Of a stretch of 64,000 nucleotides of DNA, positions 17,374-28,695 are shown in pieces (within the stretch, counting starts at the first letter, position 1; each line of letters starts with the position of its first letter). The DNA comes from Acidimicrobiales bacterium (GTDB taxonomy: Bacteria; Actinomycetota; Acidimicrobiia; Acidimicrobiales; SZUA-35). The stretch lies in contig JANQPB010000006.1 of assembly GCA_028285495.1 (NCBI GenBank), positions 62,001 through 126,000 on the forward strand, in the 5' to 3' direction. The position numbers were made by a program, and so were the translations under genes. The notes below the pieces were generated by a model that was not told where the DNA came from, made no database searches, and saw nothing but the letters and a program-made list of their open reading frames with translations.

Positions 17374-17393
<20 letters not shown>
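16155..17393 (+). CDS. MFS transporter, 12 TM
   Basis: A 412-residue major facilitator protein with about 12 membrane segments and an MFS signature loop [10 protein letters not shown] between TM2 and TM3. It resembles monocarboxylate or drug exporters rather than sugar importers. GTG at 16155 starts 3 bases after the aminotransferase stop, so it is coupled to it and may export or import its substrate or product (inference). Its last 20 bases overlap the end of the convergent isocitrate dehydrogenase gene. Confidence 0.9.
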
Positions 17394-19599
<2,206 letters not shown>

Positions 19600-19799
19600 G
19601 GTCTGCCTTTCCGGGGCCGGTGGCCGTTTCTGTCCGGGCCGTCGGCCCATGCATCGAGGCCGGCGTGACCGCCGGCGTGTCCTGGTCACGACATCCTACT
19701 GTCGAGCGGCTCGGGGGATCCGCTTGGCCACCGATCCCGTTCCCGGTGATCGATCGACGATGGCTGGGCCGGGCATCGGCGATCTGCAAGACTTGCCGC

Positions 19800-21029
19800 A
19801 TGACCGTGGACTCCAGCACACCGGCGGGCACCCTGCTCCATCCCTTCGCCGACCCGACCAAGGCGGAGGGCGACTTCATCAACATCGTGTCGGCCGAGGG
19901 GACGACGCTGACCGACGACACGGGCAAGCGGTACCTCGACGGCATGGCCAGCCTCTGGTACTGCCAGGTCGGGCACGGCCGGCGGGAGATCATCGACGCC
20001 GTCACCACCCAGCTGAACACGCTCGACACCTACAACATCTTCGACCCCTTCACCAACGACCGGGCGAGGGAGGCGGCGGCGATGATCGCCTCGAAGTCGC
20101 CCCATCCGGACGGGCGGGTGTTCCTCGGGTGCTCGGGCTCCGAGGCGATCGACACGGCCCTCAAACTGTCCCGCCTGATCCAGCAGCGGCGGGGGCACGG
20201 CGACAAGCAGATCATCGTCCGCCGGACCCACGGCTACCACGGCACGAACTTCGGCGGTACCTCGGCCCAGGGCATCGGCCCGAACCGCGAGGGCTGGGGT
20301 GACCTGGTACCCCACTTCGTCGAGATCGCCAACGACAACGTCGAGGAGGCGGCCTCCCTGTTCGCCGAGCACGGCGAGCGGATCGCCGCCGTCGTGTGCG
20401 AGCCCGTCCAGGGCGCCGGCGGTGTGTGGCCGCCCGAGGACGGCTACCTCCAGGGTCTGCGCCGCCTGTGCGACCAACACGGGTCGCTGTTGATCTTCGA
20501 CGAGGTCATCTGCGGCTTCGGCCGGACCGGTTCGTGGTTCGGGGCCCAGACCTTCGGGGTCACCCCCGACCTGATGACGTTCGCCAAGGGCGTCACCTCC
20601 GGCTACCAGCCGCTCAGCGGCGTGATCGTGTCGGCCGACGCCGCCGCCAGCCTCGGCACCGACGACAAGGCCATCCTGCGCCACGGCTACACCTACTCGG
20701 GCCACCCGGCCGCCGCAGCCGCCGGCGTGGCCAACATCCAACTGATCGACGACGAGGGGCTGGTCGACCGGGCCAACCACGTCGGCAAGAAGACCGTCGA
20801 AGGCCTCGATGCCCTGGCCGCCGACGGGATGATCAAGGGCTACCGGGGGGTCGGGGCGATGTGGGCGGCCGACATCGGTCGCGACTCGATCCCTATCAAG
20901 AACACCATGCTGGCCGATGGGGTGATCATCCGGGCGGTGGGAGAGGCCATCATCTGGTGCCCGCCGCTGACAGTGACCGACGACGAGGTCGGTCGCTACA
21001 TCGAGACCCTGCAGAAGGCCCTGTCCTGA
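19800..21029 (+). CDS. Class III PLP-dependent aminotransferase
   Basis: A 409-residue omega-amino-acid:pyruvate-type aminotransferase. Visible motifs are [26 protein letters not shown], the PLP-contacting [13 protein letters not shown] and the Schiff-base lysine Lys263 in [12 protein letters not shown]. Length and order are normal. ATG at 19800 is used; the open frame before it has poor protein character. Alanine racemase follows 46 bases downstream on the same strand, so both may act on alanine or beta-alanine pools (inference). Confidence 0.94.
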   Translation: MTVDSSTPAGTLLHPFADPTKAEGDFINIVSAEGTTLTDDTGKRYLDGMASLWYCQVGHGRREIIDAVTTQLNTLDTYNIFDPFTNDRAREAAAMIASKSPHPDGRVFLGCSGSEAIDTALKLSRLIQQRRGHGDKQIIVRRTHGYHGTNFGGTSAQGIGPNREGWGDLVPHFVEIANDNVEEAASLFAEHGERIAAVVCEPVQGAGGVWPPEDGYLQGLRRLCDQHGSLLIFDEVICGFGRTGSWFGAQTFGVTPDLMTFAKGVTSGYQPLSGVIVSADAAASLGTDDKAILRHGYTYSGHPAAAAAGVANIQLIDDEGLVDRANHVGKKTVEGLDALAADGMIKGYRGVGAMWAADIGRDSIPIKNTMLADGVIIRAVGEAIIWCPPLTVTDDEVGRYIETLQKALS

Positions 21030-21075
21030 CCATGCCCCCGCACAACCCGCTCCGCCGCACGACCGCGGCCGCCGC

Positions 21076-22206
21076 ATGTCCGCGCCGCTGATCCGACCCC
21101 GGGCGACGATCGACCTCGACGCCATCGGTCGGAACTACCGGCTGCTCACGGCGCGGGCGGGCGGGCGCATGCCGGCCGGGATCGTCAAGGCCGACGGCTA
21201 CGGACTCGGCGCGGTCGCCGTCGCACGGCGCCTGGTGGCCGAGGGGTGCGACCGCTTCTTCGTCGCCCGGCTCGACGAGGGCCTGAGCCTCCGCTCGGCC
21301 CTGCCGCCCGGCGCGGCGGCGGAGATCCTCGTCCTCGACGGCGCCCAGGCCGGCGCCGAGCGGGAGCTGATCGCGGGTGAGCTGACCCCCGTCCTGAACG
21401 ACCTCGGGCAGATCGAGCGATGGCGAACGGCCGCCGCCGACGCCGGCCGGAGCCTGCCGGCCGCCCTGCACGTCGACACCGGCATGACCCGGCTCGGCAT
21501 CCCTGCGACGGAAGCCGATCGGCTGTCGGCCGAGCCGTCCCGCCTGCACGGCCTGGCCATCAGCGTGGTCATGAGCCACCTGGCCTCGGCCGACGTGCCG
21601 GGCAGCACCCAGCCGGCCACGCAGCTCGAGCGGTTCCGCCGCATCCGGGCCCGGTTCCCGCAGGGGGCGGCCTCGCTGGCCAACTCGGCCGGGGTCTTCC
21701 TCGGCTCCGAGTACCACCTCGACCTCGTCCGGCCGGGCATCTCGCTCTACGGCGGGGCACCACTGCCCGGCTGTGGCCAGAACCCGATGGCCACCGTCGT
21801 CACCGTCGAGACGCCGGTACTGCAGGTCCAGCACGTCGAGGCCGGGACGACCGTCGGCTACGGCGCCACCCACGAGACCGACCGCCCGACCCGGCTGGCC
21901 ACGATCGCCGCCGGCTACGCCGACGGCCTGCTCCGGGCCGCCGGCCCGCAGCGGGGGAGTGGCGGCGCCTGCCGGTCGGTCGCCGTCGCCGGCTCGCTCG
22001 CCCCGGTCGTCGGCCGCGTGTCGATGGACCTGATCGTCGTCGACGTCGGCCACCTGCCGCCCGGTGCGGTCGAGCCGGGCACCGCCGTCGAGCTGCTCGG
22101 GCCCAACCGTCCGGTCGACGAGGTCGCGGCGTCGACGGGGACCATCGCCAACGAGCTGCTCACCGGCCTGAGCCTCCGCTACCACCGGATCTACCGCTCC
22201 GGCTGA
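21076..22206 (+). CDS. alr: Alanine racemase
   Basis: A 376-residue PLP enzyme that makes D-alanine for peptidoglycan. The N-terminal barrel carries the PLP lysine Lys38 in GIVKADGYGLG. The C-terminal beta domain carries the opposite catalytic base Tyr262 in VGYGATHETD, and RVSMDLIVVDVG is also conserved. The length is normal. It follows the class III aminotransferase and ends before a strong hairpin that probably terminates the transcript. Confidence 0.95.
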   Translation: MSAPLIRPRATIDLDAIGRNYRLLTARAGGRMPAGIVKADGYGLGAVAVARRLVAEGCDRFFVARLDEGLSLRSALPPGAAAEILVLDGAQAGAERELIAGELTPVLNDLGQIERWRTAAADAGRSLPAALHVDTGMTRLGIPATEADRLSAEPSRLHGLAISVVMSHLASADVPGSTQPATQLERFRRIRARFPQGAASLANSAGVFLGSEYHLDLVRPGISLYGGAPLPGCGQNPMATVVTVETPVLQVQHVEAGTTVGYGATHETDRPTRLATIAAGYADGLLRAAGPQRGSGGACRSVAVAGSLAPVVGRVSMDLIVVDVGHLPPGAVEPGTAVELLGPNRPVDEVAASTGTIANELLTGLSLRYHRIYRSG

Positions 22207-22209
22207 GGC

Positions 22210-22231
22210 TCCGCCGGCCCGAGCCGGCGGA
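22210..22231. terminator. 9-bp perfect hairpin between convergent genes
   Basis: Arms 22210-22218 (TCCGCCGGC) and 22223-22231 (GCCGGCGGA) match perfectly around a CCGA loop. The hairpin starts 4 bases after the alr stop and faces the end of the PNPOx-like gene. No T-run follows, as is common for actinobacterial terminators. Confidence 0.6.
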
Positions 22232-22283
22232 CGGGTCGAGCCGTTCGCCCCGGTCGGGCGATCCGATCCCGCCCGACGCCGCC

Positions 22284-22940
22284 CTACGCCGTTGGGCGCC
22301 GGTAGTCGGCGATGTTGGCCGGGACGTCCATCTCCATCGTCATCGCCGGGTCGGTGATCGGCGTTCCGTAGTCGATCGAGACCGGCAGGACGCCGGCCCA
22401 GATTGGGAGCGCGTAATCCTCGTCGTCGTCGACCGGACCGCCCTGGCGGACCTTGGCCGACGCCTCGGCCAGCGGCAGCCGGAGCACGGTCGTCGCCCGG
22501 ATCTCCTTGTCGGTCATCGGGCGGGGCGCCAGCTGCTCGACGCGACCGGGGACCAGCCGTTCGACGATGTGGTCGAGGGCCCGGACCTTCTCGTCGCCCT
22601 CGACCAGCTCGGGCCGGCCCATCACGACGACCGAGCGATAGTTCATCGAGTGGTGCATGCCCGAGCGGGCGAGCACGAAGCCGTCGACCAGGGTGACGGT
22701 CAGGCAGACGTCCTGGTTGCGGGCCGATCGCAGGCTGCGGGCGGCGGCCGATCCGTGGAAGAGCACGTGGTCGCCGTCTCGGGCGTACAGGGTCGGGATG
22801 ACCACCGGGGCGCCGTTCTCGACGGTGGCCAGGTGGCAGAGGAAGCCCTCGTCGAGGATCGCATCGATGGTCGGCCGGTCGTAGTGGCCCCGGTCCGGGA
22901 GCCGGCGAACCTCGGTCCTGTCACTCTGGGTGCTGCTCAC
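22284..22940 (-). CDS. Pyridoxamine 5'-phosphate oxidase-like FMN-binding protein
   Basis: A 218-residue split-barrel protein (GFLCHLATVENGAPVVIPTL, then YRSVVVMGRPELVEG) of the PNPOx-like/nitroimidazole-resistance group. Such proteins bind FMN, F420 or haem; no true pyridoxamine oxidase motif is seen. The GTG at 22940 lies exactly 6 bases after a minus-strand TAGCGT box, which suggests leaderless translation. It is divergent from the acyl-CoA synthetase, with a shared palindrome in the promoter gap. Confidence 0.88.
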   Translation of the reverse strand: MSSTQSDRTEVRRLPDRGHYDRPTIDAILDEGFLCHLATVENGAPVVIPTLYARDGDHVLFHGSAAARSLRSARNQDVCLTVTLVDGFVLARSGMHHSMNYRSVVVMGRPELVEGDEKVRALDHIVERLVPGRVEQLAPRPMTDKEIRATTVLRLPLAEASAKVRQGGPVDDDEDYALPIWAGVLPVSIDYGTPITDPAMTMEMDVPANIADYRRPTA

Positions 22941-22946
22941 CGGCCC

Positions 22947-22990
22947 ACGCTACTCCAGATCTGGAGCGCCGGGTCGGGGAGTTCTATCCT
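22947..22990. promoter_or_regulatory. Divergent leaderless promoters around a 14-bp palindrome
   Basis: The palindrome CTCCAGATCTGGAG (22953-22966) is perfect. On its left, minus-strand TAGCGT (22947-22952) sits 6 bases before the PNPOx-like GTG. On its right, TATCCT (22985-22990) sits 8 bases before the acyl-CoA synthetase ATG. A protein bound here would cover the -35 regions of both genes. Confidence 0.55.
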
Positions 22991-22998
22991 TGCCGGCC

Positions 22999-24558
22999 AT
23001 GTACCCAGGCACCTTCGCCGAAACGACGCCAGACAAGCCGGCCGCCATCATGGCCGGCAGCGGTGACACGTTGACGTTCAAACAGCTCGACGACCGGTCC
23101 AACCAGCTCGCCCAGCTGCTGTGGGCGGCGGGCCTCCGGCGAGGCGACCACGTCGCCATCTTCATGGAGAACCGGCTCGAGTACTTCGTGTGCTACTGGG
23201 CCGCCGTGCGCTCCGGCCTGTACATCACGGCGATCAACCGCTACCTGCAGGCCGACGAGTCGTCCTACATCATCAATGACTCGGGCTCCCAGGCGCTCTT
23301 CACCTCGGCGGCCATGGCCGAGCTCGTCAGGGACATCCCCGGGCTCTCGCCCGGCCTGTCGGTCCTGCTGTCGGTCGGTGGCGGCGTCGACGGCTTCGAC
23401 GACTTCGACGCCGCCGTCGACGCCCACCCGGCGGAGAAGCTGGCCACCCAGCCACGGGGCGAGGCCATGCTCTACAGCTCGGGCACCACCGGTCAGCCGA
23501 AGGGCATCAAGCGCCCACTGGCCGACATCGAGATCGACGACCCCTCCGGCATGAGCGGGGTCACGCTGCTCCTCACCGGGCTCTTCGGCGCGACCGCCGA
23601 CGCCACCTATCTGTCGCCGGCCCCGCTCTACCACTCGGCGCCGCTCGGGTTCACCACGTCGTTCCAGTCGATGGGGGCCACCGTGGTGGTCATGGAGCGC
23701 TTCGACGCCGCCGACGCCCTCCGCTACCTCGAGCAGTACGAGATCACCCACTCCCAGTGGGTGCCGACGATGTTCAGCCGCATGCTCAAGCTCCAGGACG
23801 ACGAGCGCAGCGGCTACGACTGGTCGAAGCACCAGATGGCGATCCACGCCGCCGCCCCGTGCCCGGTCGAGGTGAAGAAGCAGATGTTCGACCTGTGGGG
23901 TCCGATCATCTACGAGTACTACGCCGGCACCGAGGTCAACGGCTTCGTGTTCTGCACCCCGGAGGACTGGCTCAGTCATCCCGGCACCGTCGGCAAGTCG
24001 ATCCTCGGCCCGATCCACATCTGCGACGAGCTCGGCGACGTCCTCCCGACCGGCGAGTCCGGCACGATCTACTTCGAGCGGGAGGAGATGCCGTTCGAAT
24101 ACCACAACGACCCGGAGAAGACGAGGGGCGCCCAGCACCCCGACCACCCCACGTGGTCGACCCTCGGCGACGTCGGCTACCTCGACGACGAGGGCTACCT
24201 GTTCCTGACCGACCGCAAGGCGTTCATGATCATCGCCGGCGGGGTCAACATCTACCCCCAGGAGATCGAGGACTGCCTGATCATGCACCCGAAGGTGGCC
24301 GACGTGGCCGTCTTCGGCGTGCCCAACCCCGATCTGGGCGAGGAGGTCAAGGCGGTGGTCCAACCCGAGGCCGGCATCGAGCAGACCCCGGAGCTGGCCC
24401 AGGAGCTGCTGGCCTACGCGGCCGAGCACATCGCCCGCTACAAGGTGCCGCGCACCCTCGACTTCCGGGACGAGCTGCCCCGCCTCCCGACCGGCAAGCT
24501 CTACAAGCGGCTCCTGCGCGACGAGTACTGGGCCGGCCACGACACCAAGCTGCTGTAG
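22999..24558 (+). CDS. AMP-dependent acyl-CoA synthetase (FadD-like)
   Basis: A 519-residue ANL-superfamily ligase that activates a fatty or aromatic acid to its CoA thioester with ATP. The P-loop-like motif YSSGTTGQPKG starts near residue 159, YYAGTEVNG forms the adenine-binding motif, and GDVGYLDDEGYLFLTDR and the C-terminal catalytic region PTGKLYKR are present. ATG at 22999 gives the expected N terminus (MYPGTFAETTPDKPA). Enoyl-CoA hydratase and nitroreductase genes follow closely, forming an acyl-CoA catabolic operon. Confidence 0.94.
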   Translation: MYPGTFAETTPDKPAAIMAGSGDTLTFKQLDDRSNQLAQLLWAAGLRRGDHVAIFMENRLEYFVCYWAAVRSGLYITAINRYLQADESSYIINDSGSQALFTSAAMAELVRDIPGLSPGLSVLLSVGGGVDGFDDFDAAVDAHPAEKLATQPRGEAMLYSSGTTGQPKGIKRPLADIEIDDPSGMSGVTLLLTGLFGATADATYLSPAPLYHSAPLGFTTSFQSMGATVVVMERFDAADALRYLEQYEITHSQWVPTMFSRMLKLQDDERSGYDWSKHQMAIHAAAPCPVEVKKQMFDLWGPIIYEYYAGTEVNGFVFCTPEDWLSHPGTVGKSILGPIHICDELGDVLPTGESGTIYFEREEMPFEYHNDPEKTRGAQHPDHPTWSTLGDVGYLDDEGYLFLTDRKAFMIIAGGVNIYPQEIEDCLIMHPKVADVAVFGVPNPDLGEEVKAVVQPEAGIEQTPELAQELLAYAAEHIARYKVPRTLDFRDELPRLPTGKLYKRLLRDEYWAGHDTKLL

Positions 24559-24603
24559 CGCCGGCACCGGCCGGGGCGAACCACCATCTCGACAGGGGGA
24601 TCC

Positions 24604-25392
24604 ATGGACTTCGACACGATCACGTACGAGTTGCGCGATGGGGTGGCCCACGTGCGGCTGAACCGGCCGGAGGGGGCCAACGCCGTCAATCCGGCGCTGT
24701 CGGCCGACCTGCGGGCGGTGATGCTCGAGATCGAGCACGACCACGAGGCCAAGGCGGTCTCGGTCACCGCCGAGGGCAAGGTGTTCTGCGCCGGGGGCGA
24801 CCTGAAGGAGTTCGCCGCCGCCGGCGACGGCCTGCCGAGACTGGCCGCCGACATGCTGGTCGACTTCCACGGCGCCATCTACAAGATGAACCGCATGCCG
24901 AAGCCGGTGATCGCCGGGGTCGGCGGAGCCGCCGGTGGCGCCGGGCTGTCGCTGGTCAGCGCCTTCGACCTGGTGGTGGCCGGCGAGTCGGCCAAGTTCA
25001 CGATGGCCTACACCCGGGCCGGGGTGACACCGGACGGCACGTCGAGCTACTTCCTGGCCCGCCACATCGGGCTCCGGCGCATGCTGGAGCTGACGTTGAC
25101 GAACCGGGTGCTGTCCGCGGCCGAGGCGGAGGCGTGGGGCCTGGTCAACAAGGTCGTGCCGGACGACGAGGTCGACGACGCCTCTGCCGAGCTGGCCCAG
25201 CAGCTGGCCGACGGCCCGGCGTGGGCGTCCGGTCACGCCAAGCGGGTGATCTACGCCGGTTTCGAGGCCCCCCTCGAGGAGGCCGGCGAGTTCGAGGGCG
25301 TCATGATCACCGAGGCCATGGCCACCCACGACGGCCGCGAGGGCATCGCCGCGTTCGCCGAGAAGCGGTCACCCAACTTCCAGGGTCGGTGA
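24604..25392 (+). CDS. Enoyl-CoA hydratase/isomerase family protein
   Basis: A 262-residue crotonase-fold enzyme. The oxyanion-hole segments CAGGDLKEF and GVGGAAGGAG are present. At the second acid position it has YTRAGVTPDG, with Asp rather than Glu, which is more like PaaG/isomerase-type members than classical hydratases. It lies 45 bases after the acyl-CoA synthetase and just before a nitroreductase gene, so it probably handles the enoyl-CoA made in this pathway. Confidence 0.93.
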   Translation: MDFDTITYELRDGVAHVRLNRPEGANAVNPALSADLRAVMLEIEHDHEAKAVSVTAEGKVFCAGGDLKEFAAAGDGLPRLAADMLVDFHGAIYKMNRMPKPVIAGVGGAAGGAGLSLVSAFDLVVAGESAKFTMAYTRAGVTPDGTSSYFLARHIGLRRMLELTLTNRVLSAAEAEAWGLVNKVVPDDEVDDASAELAQQLADGPAWASGHAKRVIYAGFEAPLEEAGEFEGVMITEAMATHDGREGIAAFAEKRSPNFQGR

Positions 25393-25396
25393 TGGC

Positions 25397-26068
25397 GTGG
25401 ACCTCGACGAGGTGATGCGGACGACGTTCTCCTGTCGCGACTGGACCGACGAGCCCGTCGACGACGCCACCGTCGACCGGATCCTGGAGCGGGCCCGCTT
25501 CGCCCCGAACGGCGGCAACCGGCAGGGCTGGCACGTGATCGTGATCAAGGACCGGTCGATCCGCGAGCGGCTCGTGCCACTGATCCGACCGACGACGTCG
25601 GTCTACGTCGCCCAGGTGCAGGCCGGCGAGGCCCCCTGGAACTCGATCAACCCGACGTCGGTCGATCTCGACGCGGCCATCGCCGCCGATCCCGACTTCC
25701 CCGGCCTCGACCGGCTGGCCGACGTGCCGGTCCTGCTGGCGGTCACCGTGGACCTGTCGGTCGTGGCCAGCTTCGACAAGGACCTCGACCGGGTCGGCGT
25801 GATCAGCGGCGCCTCGATCTATCCGTTCGTCTGGAACATCCTGCTGGCCGCTCGCAACGAGGGCCTCGGCGGGGTGCTGACCACCTATCTCGCTGGGCGC
25901 GAGCCCGAGGCCAGGGTGGTGCTCGGGGTGCCCGAGCACCACGCGATCGCCGCCCTGGTGCCGCTCGGCCACCCGGTCGAGCAGCTGACCCGGCTGCGGC
26001 GCAAGCCGGTGAGCGAGTTCACGACGGTCGACCGTTTCGACGGGCCGGCCTTCGGCCCCGCCGGTTGA
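25397..26068 (+). CDS. Nitroreductase-family flavoprotein
   Basis: A 223-residue FMN-dependent nitroreductase-type protein. RTTFSCRDWTDEPV at the N terminus and RARFAPNGGNRQGWHVI match the FMN-binding start of the family, and NILLAARNEGLGGVLTTYL matches the C-terminal FMN region. GTG at 25397 starts 4 bases after the enoyl-CoA hydratase stop, so the two are translated together. The natural substrate may be a quinone, flavin or enoyl compound rather than a nitro compound. Confidence 0.91.
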   Translation: MDLDEVMRTTFSCRDWTDEPVDDATVDRILERARFAPNGGNRQGWHVIVIKDRSIRERLVPLIRPTTSVYVAQVQAGEAPWNSINPTSVDLDAAIAADPDFPGLDRLADVPVLLAVTVDLSVVASFDKDLDRVGVISGASIYPFVWNILLAARNEGLGGVLTTYLAGREPEARVVLGVPEHHAIAALVPLGHPVEQLTRLRRKPVSEFTTVDRFDGPAFGPAG

Positions 26069-26083
26069 CGAGGCGGCGGCCTA

Positions 26084-26097
26084 GCCCGGGACCGGGC
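26084..26097. terminator. Short hairpin between convergent genes
   Basis: GCCCG-GGAC-CGGGC lies between the ends of the convergent nitroreductase and amidase genes. It is short but placed where a bidirectional terminator is expected. Confidence 0.35.
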
Positions 26098-26101
26098 CCC
26101 G

Positions 26102-27529
26102 TCAGCTGATGGGGTACCGGTCGATCCAGGGGGCGGCCTGCTCCAGGTCGGCCGCCAGCGACAGCAGCAGATCGTCGCGACCCATGGCGGCCACCAGCTG
26201 GATCCCGACCGGGAGGCCGTCGTCGGTCTGGTGGAGCGGGAGCGAGATGGCCGGCTGGCCGGTGACGTTGAACGGCAGGGTGAAGGCCCCGATCCGGCCG
26301 TATGTCGCCCCCATCTTCCAGGGCGTGGCCTCGTCCGGCCAGAGATCCTCGGTCCGCTGCGGTGGGGTGCCCGCGGTCGGGGTCAGCAGCAGGTCCCACG
26401 GCGAGGACCATTCGACCACGGACCGCGACCACTGCTGCTGGGCCTCGACCGCCCCCATGTACTCGAAGGCCGGCAGCTCCCGACCCCGCACCGCGGCGGT
26501 CCAGTTGTAGGGCTCGACCTCGTCCGCGGTCAGCGGTCGGCCGAGCAGCTCGCCGATGGCCTCGATCCGCTGGGCGATACCGGCCTGCCACAGCCGACCG
26601 TTGACGGCCGAGGCCGGGCCGAGCAGCGCCTCGGAGCCGACGGGCTCGACGTGGTGGCCCAGCGATTCGAGCAGCCGGCCGGCGGCCTCGACCCCGGCCA
26701 CGCAGGCCGGATCGACGTCCCAGCGGCCGCCCTCGGTGATCATCGCCACCCGCAGCGTCGGCGTCGACGCGGCCATCGAGTCGGCGTAGGTCGCCGCCAG
26801 CGGCTCGGTCGGCCGGGGGGCCGCGTACAGGTCGGCGTCGGTCGGACCGGCGACCGCATCGAGGAACCGGGCGGTGTCCCGGACCGACTTGGTCACCACC
26901 AGCTCAGACACCAGGCGCGAGGCGTTCTCGGGGTTGGGGACGAGGCCCCGGGTGGTCTTGAGGCCGACGAGCCCGCACCATGCCGCCGGGAGCCGGGTCG
27001 AGCCTCCGCCGTCGTTGGCGTGGGCCATGGCCACCATGCCGGAGGCGACGGCGGCGCCGGCCCCGCCGCTCGAGCCGGCGGGGGAGCGCGTCGGATCCCA
27101 GGGGTTGGCCGTCGGCCCGCAGCTGAGCGGTTGCGTGGTCGGGACGCTGCCGACCTCGGGCAGGTTGGTCTTGCCGACCGTGATCAGCCCGGCGTCCCGG
27201 ATGCGGCGGCCGAGCTCGGTGTCGGTGGCCCGGCGGTGATCGACGGCCTTGAGGGCCCGGTTGCCGAGCCAGTAGGGCAGTCCGGCCTGGGTGGCGCCGA
27301 TGTCCTTGATCAGGAACGGAACCCCCCGAAACGGGCCGTCGGGCAGCGGTCCGGCGGCGGCCGCCCTGGCCCCATCGGCGTCGGACCAGATCACGGCGTT
27401 GAGGTCGGGGTTGAGGTGATCGATGCGCTCGAGGGCGTGGTCGACCAGCTCGGACGGGGAGACCAGCCCGGCGGCCACGGCCTCGGCCTGGGCCGAGGCG
27501 TCCATCAGGTGAAGCTCGTCGTCGCTCAT
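26102..27529 (-). CDS. Amidase signature family hydrolase
   Basis: A 475-residue amidase with the Ser-cisSer-Lys triad pattern: Lys75 in FLIKDIGA, the signature SPAGSSGGAGAAVASG and the nucleophile region NDGGGSTRLPAAWCG. It hydrolyses amides or related bonds; some members act on 6-aminohexanoate dimers or aryl amides. ATG at 27529 follows CAAGGT by 7 bases and no ribosome binding site is seen, so it may be leaderless. Substrate unknown. Confidence 0.94.
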   Translation of the reverse strand: MSDDELHLMDASAQAEAVAAGLVSPSELVDHALERIDHLNPDLNAVIWSDADGARAAAAGPLPDGPFRGVPFLIKDIGATQAGLPYWLGNRALKAVDHRRATDTELGRRIRDAGLITVGKTNLPEVGSVPTTQPLSCGPTANPWDPTRSPAGSSGGAGAAVASGMVAMAHANDGGGSTRLPAAWCGLVGLKTTRGLVPNPENASRLVSELVVTKSVRDTARFLDAVAGPTDADLYAAPRPTEPLAATYADSMAASTPTLRVAMITEGGRWDVDPACVAGVEAAGRLLESLGHHVEPVGSEALLGPASAVNGRLWQAGIAQRIEAIGELLGRPLTADEVEPYNWTAAVRGRELPAFEYMGAVEAQQQWSRSVVEWSSPWDLLLTPTAGTPPQRTEDLWPDEATPWKMGATYGRIGAFTLPFNVTGQPAISLPLHQTDDGLPVGIQLVAAMGRDDLLLSLAADLEQAAPWIDRYPIS

Positions 27530-27635
27530 GGCCGCCAACCTTGGCACGGGCCGCGGTCGGTGAACCAGCTCGCGTCGGCTCGGCCGGTCACGGGGAAACC
27601 GGGGAGGACGTCGAGATCGGTCTCGGGACCGGTCG

Positions 27636-28070
27636 TCAGACGATCACCGGTGCCCGGCCACCGTCGGCCCTGGCCCGGTCGACGGCCCCGACGACGCGCC
27701 CGATGAACCCGTCGAGCGAGTCCTGGGGCTGACGGACGGACCCCCCGAGGGCCACCATGACCCCGCCGCCCGGTCCTGCGCCCGGTGGCTGGCCGACCGT
27801 CCGGAGCACGTCGCTCATCCGCCGCCGCAATGCCTCGGCGCCGGCGAGCGTCGGCAGCACGAGGGCGAACCGTCCGTCGCCGACGACGAGGAGCTCGTCG
27901 TAGGGCCGGAGGGCCCGGCGGAGGCGGGCCCCCATCTCGTCGCCGAAGCCGTCTGGCAGCCCGGCCGCAGCGGTCGCCTCGACCAGGGCCAGGCAGCACG
28001 GCTCGGCCAGCGCCAGGCGCTGCCGTACCGGCGCCAGCTCGACGAGGGGGTTGTTCGACAGCTCCGACAT
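27636..28070 (-). CDS. Degenerate GGDEF-like domain protein
   Basis: A 144-residue protein whose layout recalls the second half of a diguanylate cyclase. It has LRRALRPYDELLVVGDGRFAL at the place where GGDEF is expected (VGDGRF instead of GGDEF), then VLPTLAGAEALRRRM and VMVALGGSVRQ, like the end of the fold. The signature residues needed for catalysis are missing, so cyclase activity is unlikely. It might bind a nucleotide or be a fossil. An inverted repeat CTTCCG...CGGAAG lies just before the ATG. MobB is upstream on the same strand. Confidence 0.6.
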   Translation of the reverse strand: MSELSNNPLVELAPVRQRLALAEPCCLALVEATAAAGLPDGFGDEMGARLRRALRPYDELLVVGDGRFALVLPTLAGAEALRRRMSDVLRTVGQPPGAGPGGGVMVALGGSVRQPQDSLDGFIGRVVGAVDRARADGGRAPVIV

Positions 28071-28146
28071 CTTCCGTTTGTCGACCGGAAGTGACGCCCG
28101 GTTGAGCCGACGGTCCGGCAAACGCCGGCGATCGTCGGCGGGCCGT

Positions 28147-28626
28147 TCACCCCAGGAAGCGTTGCTGCAGCAGCTCGGCCACCTCGTCGACGTCGGACGG
28201 GTGGGCGGTGGTGAGCACCAGCGCCGGGTCGGGCGGCTCCCATCGGCCGTCGCCGTGTCCCTCCCTGGCCACGATCACGGTGGGGAGGCCGGCCGAGCGG
28301 AAGCCCTCGACGACGACGAGATCCGCGGTGGCGGCGAACAGTCCGACGGCCTGGTGGAGGTCGGGCCCGGCTCCGTCTCCTCCGAACCACGCCATCTGGT
28401 CGCGCCCCATCAACAGCGTGCTGTCGGCGCCCGCCCGACGGAGCCGCCACGAGTCCTTCCCCTCCGTGTCGAGCTCGATCCGGTGTGCGTCGTGCTTGAC
28501 GGCCGCCACCCGGTAGCCCTTCGACGTCAGCCGCCCGATGACGCCCTCGAGCAGCGTGGTCTTGCCGGTGCCAGACGGTCCGGCGAAGGAGACCATCGGA
28601 GGCGTCGTTGCTCGGGGTTCCGGCAC
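28147..28626 (-). CDS. mobB: Molybdopterin-guanine dinucleotide biosynthesis protein MobB
   Basis: A 159-residue P-loop protein (FAGPSGTGKTTLLEGVIGRL) with VAAVKHDAHRIELDTEGKDS and VVVEGFRSAGLP, all typical of MobB, which binds GTP and assists attachment of GMP to molybdenum cofactor. GTG at 28626 is used, with TAAAAC about 7 bases upstream and no ribosome binding site; ATG at 28596 is an alternative. No other molybdenum cofactor gene is in the window. Confidence 0.88.
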   Translation of the reverse strand: MPEPRATTPPMVSFAGPSGTGKTTLLEGVIGRLTSKGYRVAAVKHDAHRIELDTEGKDSWRLRRAGADSTLLMGRDQMAWFGGDGAGPDLHQAVGLFAATADLVVVEGFRSAGLPTVIVAREGHGDGRWEPPDPALVLTTAHPSDVDEVAELLQQRFLG

Positions 28627-28695
28627 CGGCGTAGTTTTAGCGCCATCGGCGTCCGGACCCCAACCGCATCCCCACCCCCCTCGGCCCCCGGATCG

